The notes beneath the pieces were generated by a model that had not been told where the DNA came from, did no database searches, and saw only the letters and a program-made list of their open reading frames with translations. This document shows positions 6,677-8,226 of a stretch of 8,226 nucleotides of DNA, piece after piece. The DNA is from an uncultured Clostridia bacterium. Lineage in GTDB: Bacteria; Bacillota; Clostridia; TANB77; RGIG9151. The translations under genes and the position numbers were made by a program. Where the stretch lies: assembly GCA_934500865.1 (NCBI GenBank), contig CAKSUD010000070.1, positions 1-8,226 on the forward strand, written 5' to 3'. The stretch's first letter is position 1. Every line of letters begins with the position of its first letter.

Positions 6677-7822
6677 TCATCTTAATTTTTTTAGGATTTC
6701 CTGCATTACTCTTCTTAATTTTTTTTCTTCTTTTTTCTTCATATCTATGATTGCTTGTTCTGTTTCTTCTTCTGAAAATAGCACTGTTCTACTATATTTA
6801 TTCAAACGTTCCCGTAAATTTTTGTCCCAATTTTCATTCACTTCTTTAGAAAAAAGTTCAAACTTTTTGCGATTACTAAGTAAGTCTTTCGATAATGATA
6901 AATCGTCACTATATAATCGAAAAAGTTTTTCTGCTTCTATAAGGCCTTTTGTTACTGCCTTATCATACATCCCTACATCCACAGTATAAGATATCACCTT
7001 ATTTCTTTTATAGCTTAATAAAGTTTGTCTAGCAGCATCTATTGCCAATATATATCTAGCGGAATTTGGTAAATAATAAGACTTCAAATCATAGTTCGTT
7101 CTGCAATTTAATTCAAATAGTAAAAAAACACATGCAATTGAAAATCCCCATAATTCAAGCAAACTTTCTATACTGTAGATTTGCATATCTTCTAAGCCAT
7201 CTTTGTCTTGTTCATACAATATCAGTATATTATCTATTGAACTTGTTGCTGCAGCTGCATCAGCATCCATTTCCAAAGTTCTTCTATCTAAACAATATTG
7301 CACAATATTATTACTTTTTTCCATACGCATATAAATTTTTGAATTCATATACAAGTCATTCATTAATCTTGTATGACCATTTACAATATGTCCAACTTCG
7401 TGTGTAAAAACAAAACGTATTGCAATTAATGCTACATAAAACGATAATTGTTCTCTACCGGGATCCACAATAGTATTCTGAGTACTAAAGATAAGTTCAT
7501 GTTTATTATTCCTATATACATACTCTCCTGTATAAATTGCATTTTTTTCTTCATTTGCATTACCAAAATTAGATAATATATTTCTTTGTGCAAATGCAGT
7601 TTTCATCAATGCTACTATTTCAATTATTGTTCCTGTATTTATTTTCAGAATATCATAATTGCCCTGTTTATCGTAATCTGCACATGCATTTATACTACTG
7701 TCATCCCGAAAATTAAAATCAAATTTTCGTATATCAAAGTTGCGTTCATAAACTCCTTCAACAATGGACTTAATAATGTGAAAGTATGATTTATTTGTAA
7801 AACCTGTATTAAAATCCTTCAT
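6677..7822 (-). CDS. HExxH zinc metallopeptidase, Lit (U49)-like, first gene of the putative defence operon
   Basis: It is 381 residues long. THEVGHIVNGH (140-150) gives the zinc-binding and catalytic H141-E142-xx-H145, and RRTLEMDADAAA (180-191) supplies the probable third ligand E184 with D188 in the ExxxD arrangement seen in M48-like and U49 gluzincins. A hydrophobic stretch at about 220-238 may be a buried or membrane-associated helix. The C-terminal 75 residues are highly charged and probably coiled coil (to KKKEEKKLRRVMQEILKK). There is no signal peptide, so it is likely cytoplasmic. Family knowledge: E. coli Lit cleaves EF-Tu when T4 Gol peptide appears and so aborts infection. The motif pattern and the nuclease-rich context suggest a related role here, but the substrate is unknown and similarity to Lit outside the motifs was not tested. 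A GGGAGG site 4 nt upstream supports the ATG at 7822. Confidence 0.87.
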   Translation of the reverse strand: MKDFNTGFTNKSYFHIIKSIVEGVYERNFDIRKFDFNFRDDSSINACADYDKQGNYDILKINTGTIIEIVALMKTAFAQRNILSNFGNANEEKNAIYTGEYVYRNNKHELIFSTQNTIVDPGREQLSFYVALIAIRFVFTHEVGHIVNGHTRLMNDLYMNSKIYMRMEKSNNIVQYCLDRRTLEMDADAAAATSSIDNILILYEQDKDGLEDMQIYSIESLLELWGFSIACVFLLFELNCRTNYDLKSYYLPNSARYILAIDAARQTLLSYKRNKVISYTVDVGMYDKAVTKGLIEAEKLFRLYSDDLSLSKDLLSNRKKFELFSKEVNENWDKNLRERLNKYSRTVLFSEEETEQAIIDMKKKEEKKLRRVMQEILKKLR

Positions 7823-7826
7823 CTTG

Positions 7827-7832
7827 CCTCCC
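7827..7832 (-). promoter_or_regulatory. Ribosome binding site of the metallopeptidase gene
   Basis: The minus strand reads GGGAGG, separated by 4 nt (CAAG) from the ATG at 7822. The spacing is slightly short but the match is strong, and no alternative start upstream is in frame with a better site. Confidence 0.75.
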
Positions 7833-7836
7833 TGAT

Positions 7837-7853
7837 ATAATTAGTAAAATTAT
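7837..7853. repeat. Short inverted repeat in the operon leader (possible operator)
   Basis: ATAATT and AATTAT form 6-bp arms around AGTAA, just upstream of the ribosome binding site of the metallopeptidase gene. A repressor site here could control the operon, but the arms are pure AT and could be chance. I find no convincing -35/-10 pair between 7854 and 7902, so the operon promoter remains unplaced. Confidence 0.2.
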
Positions 7854-7902
7854 TTCTCTCAGAACCTTATCGACAGATACCTATTTAATCCTTAATATAA
7901 AT

Positions 7903-7935
7903 ATAGCACCATCCGTATATTTCGGACAGTGCTAT
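7903..7935 (-). terminator. Hairpin, probable minus-strand transcription end upstream of the operon
   Basis: ATAGCAC (7903-7909) pairs with GTGCTAT (7929-7935), and TCCG (7912-7915) with CGGA (7923-7926), across a 2x2 internal loop, with a 7-nt apical loop. On the minus strand it starts directly after the TAA at 7936-7938 and is followed by the U-rich ATTTATATT. It would end transcription coming from the right and so insulate the three-gene set. The tail is not a pure U-run, so efficiency is uncertain. Confidence 0.45.
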
Positions 7936-8115
7936 TTACAGTTGTCTGGGCATTAATATTTTGATATCGTATCTAATTTCATTTTTCAACTTATCCCACA
8001 GAATATCTACGTACCAATTACGTACCAATTTCCGTAGCAAATACATAAAGATATATTGATTTTTATCGTTTTCAAAAACCCTTACAAATCTTGAAATATC
8101 AAACCTTATCGGACT
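7936..8115 (-). other. 60-codon open stretch without a good start, possible gene remnant
   Basis: This minus-strand frame is open between TAA at 8116-8118 and TAA at 7936-7938. Its only useful ATG (8046) would give 36 residues and has no ribosome binding site. The peptide contains LLRKLVRNWYVDILWDKLKN, which looks protein-like, and a second frame stays open across the hairpin (IRYQNINAQTTVNSTVRNIR). Two overlapping open frames with no start suggest a conserved non-coding or remnant element rather than a working gene. I do not recognise a family. Confidence 0.25.
8008..8029. repeat. Tandem 11-bp direct repeat
   Basis: TACGTACCAAT occurs twice back to back (8008-8018 and 8019-8029). Each copy contains the palindrome TACGTA/GTAC. 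It may be a protein-binding site, such as arms for a recombinase, or a simple tandem duplication in a dying gene. Confidence 0.55.
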
Positions 8116-8139
8116 TTATGGAGATATAGAAACTTACAT

Positions 8140-8226
8140 CTAAATCGTCAATTTATAACGATTCCTAGCTTCATATATATCTATCTCCTTTATTTTCCTC
8201 TTTATGGGCTTTTTGCTGTATACCGC
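8140..8226 (-). CDS. Possible C-terminal end of a gene that begins beyond the right edge
   Basis: A minus-strand frame enters from the edge and runs 28 residues to a TAG at 8140-8142. It reads KKPIKRKIKEIDIYEARNRY in its central part: basic, then IDIY, somewhat like the tail of large serine recombinases, although the resemblance is weak. In another frame an AAAGGAG is followed by an ATG with an 8-codon frame only. Too short to identify. Confidence 0.2.
   Translation of the reverse strand, partial: AVYSKKPIKRKIKEIDIYEARNRYKLTI

Noticed and set aside
7066..7407. Plus-strand open frame of 113 residues
   Set aside because: It is fully antisense to the metallopeptidase catalytic region and rich in residues expected from reverse-complement coding; no ribosome binding site.
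1..8226. CRISPR array, tRNA, rRNA or transposase
   Set aside because: No regularly spaced repeats, no cloverleaf-like segments with CCA ends, and no DDE or recombinase catalytic motifs were seen on either strand.

Overview
The window is low-GC DNA with strong Shine-Dalgarno sites (GAGGAGG, GGGAGG, AAGAGG) and bacterial gene spacing. This points to a Gram-positive Firmicute, most likely a member of the Clostridia of the Lachnospiraceae type; the assignment rests on composition and style, not on a marker gene. All four recognisable protein genes lie on the minus strand, so the window reads functionally from right to left.

Right edge (7823-8226): no complete gene. It holds a possible C-terminal scrap of a gene that continues beyond the edge, an 11-bp tandem direct repeat, a 60-codon open stretch without a good start, and a hairpin that looks like a minus-strand transcription end. 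It resembles the junction between a mobile or accessory segment and its neighbour.

Centre (3899-7822): a three-gene minus-strand set. First comes an HExxH zinc metallopeptidase resembling the phage-exclusion Lit (U49) type. After a 76-bp gap comes a 562-residue protein with a PD-(D/E)XK nuclease core in its C-terminal half. The third gene overlaps the second by 13 bp and encodes a 341-residue protein with a degenerate HNH-like CxxC/CxxC zinc motif. I do not recognise this combination as a named system. A protease, a nuclease and a zinc-finger/HNH-like partner in one operon is what an undescribed anti-phage module would look like, but that function is inferred.

Spacer (3164-3898): an extended -10 promoter with a leader of roughly 155 nt for the left gene, a 48-codon open frame that looks like a gene remnant, and two hairpin-forming palindromes.

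Left (1-3163, running off the edge): at least 1054 codons of a STAND/NACHT-type NTPase with an N-terminal Cap4-like (DUF4297) PD-(D/E)XK nuclease, a P-loop ATPase core and a long helical C-terminal part. This is the architecture of Avs-like antiviral NTPases, in which a C-terminal sensor binds a phage product and triggers the N-terminal effector. Together with the three-gene set, it makes this a probable defence island. No tRNA, rRNA, CRISPR array or intact transposase is visible.
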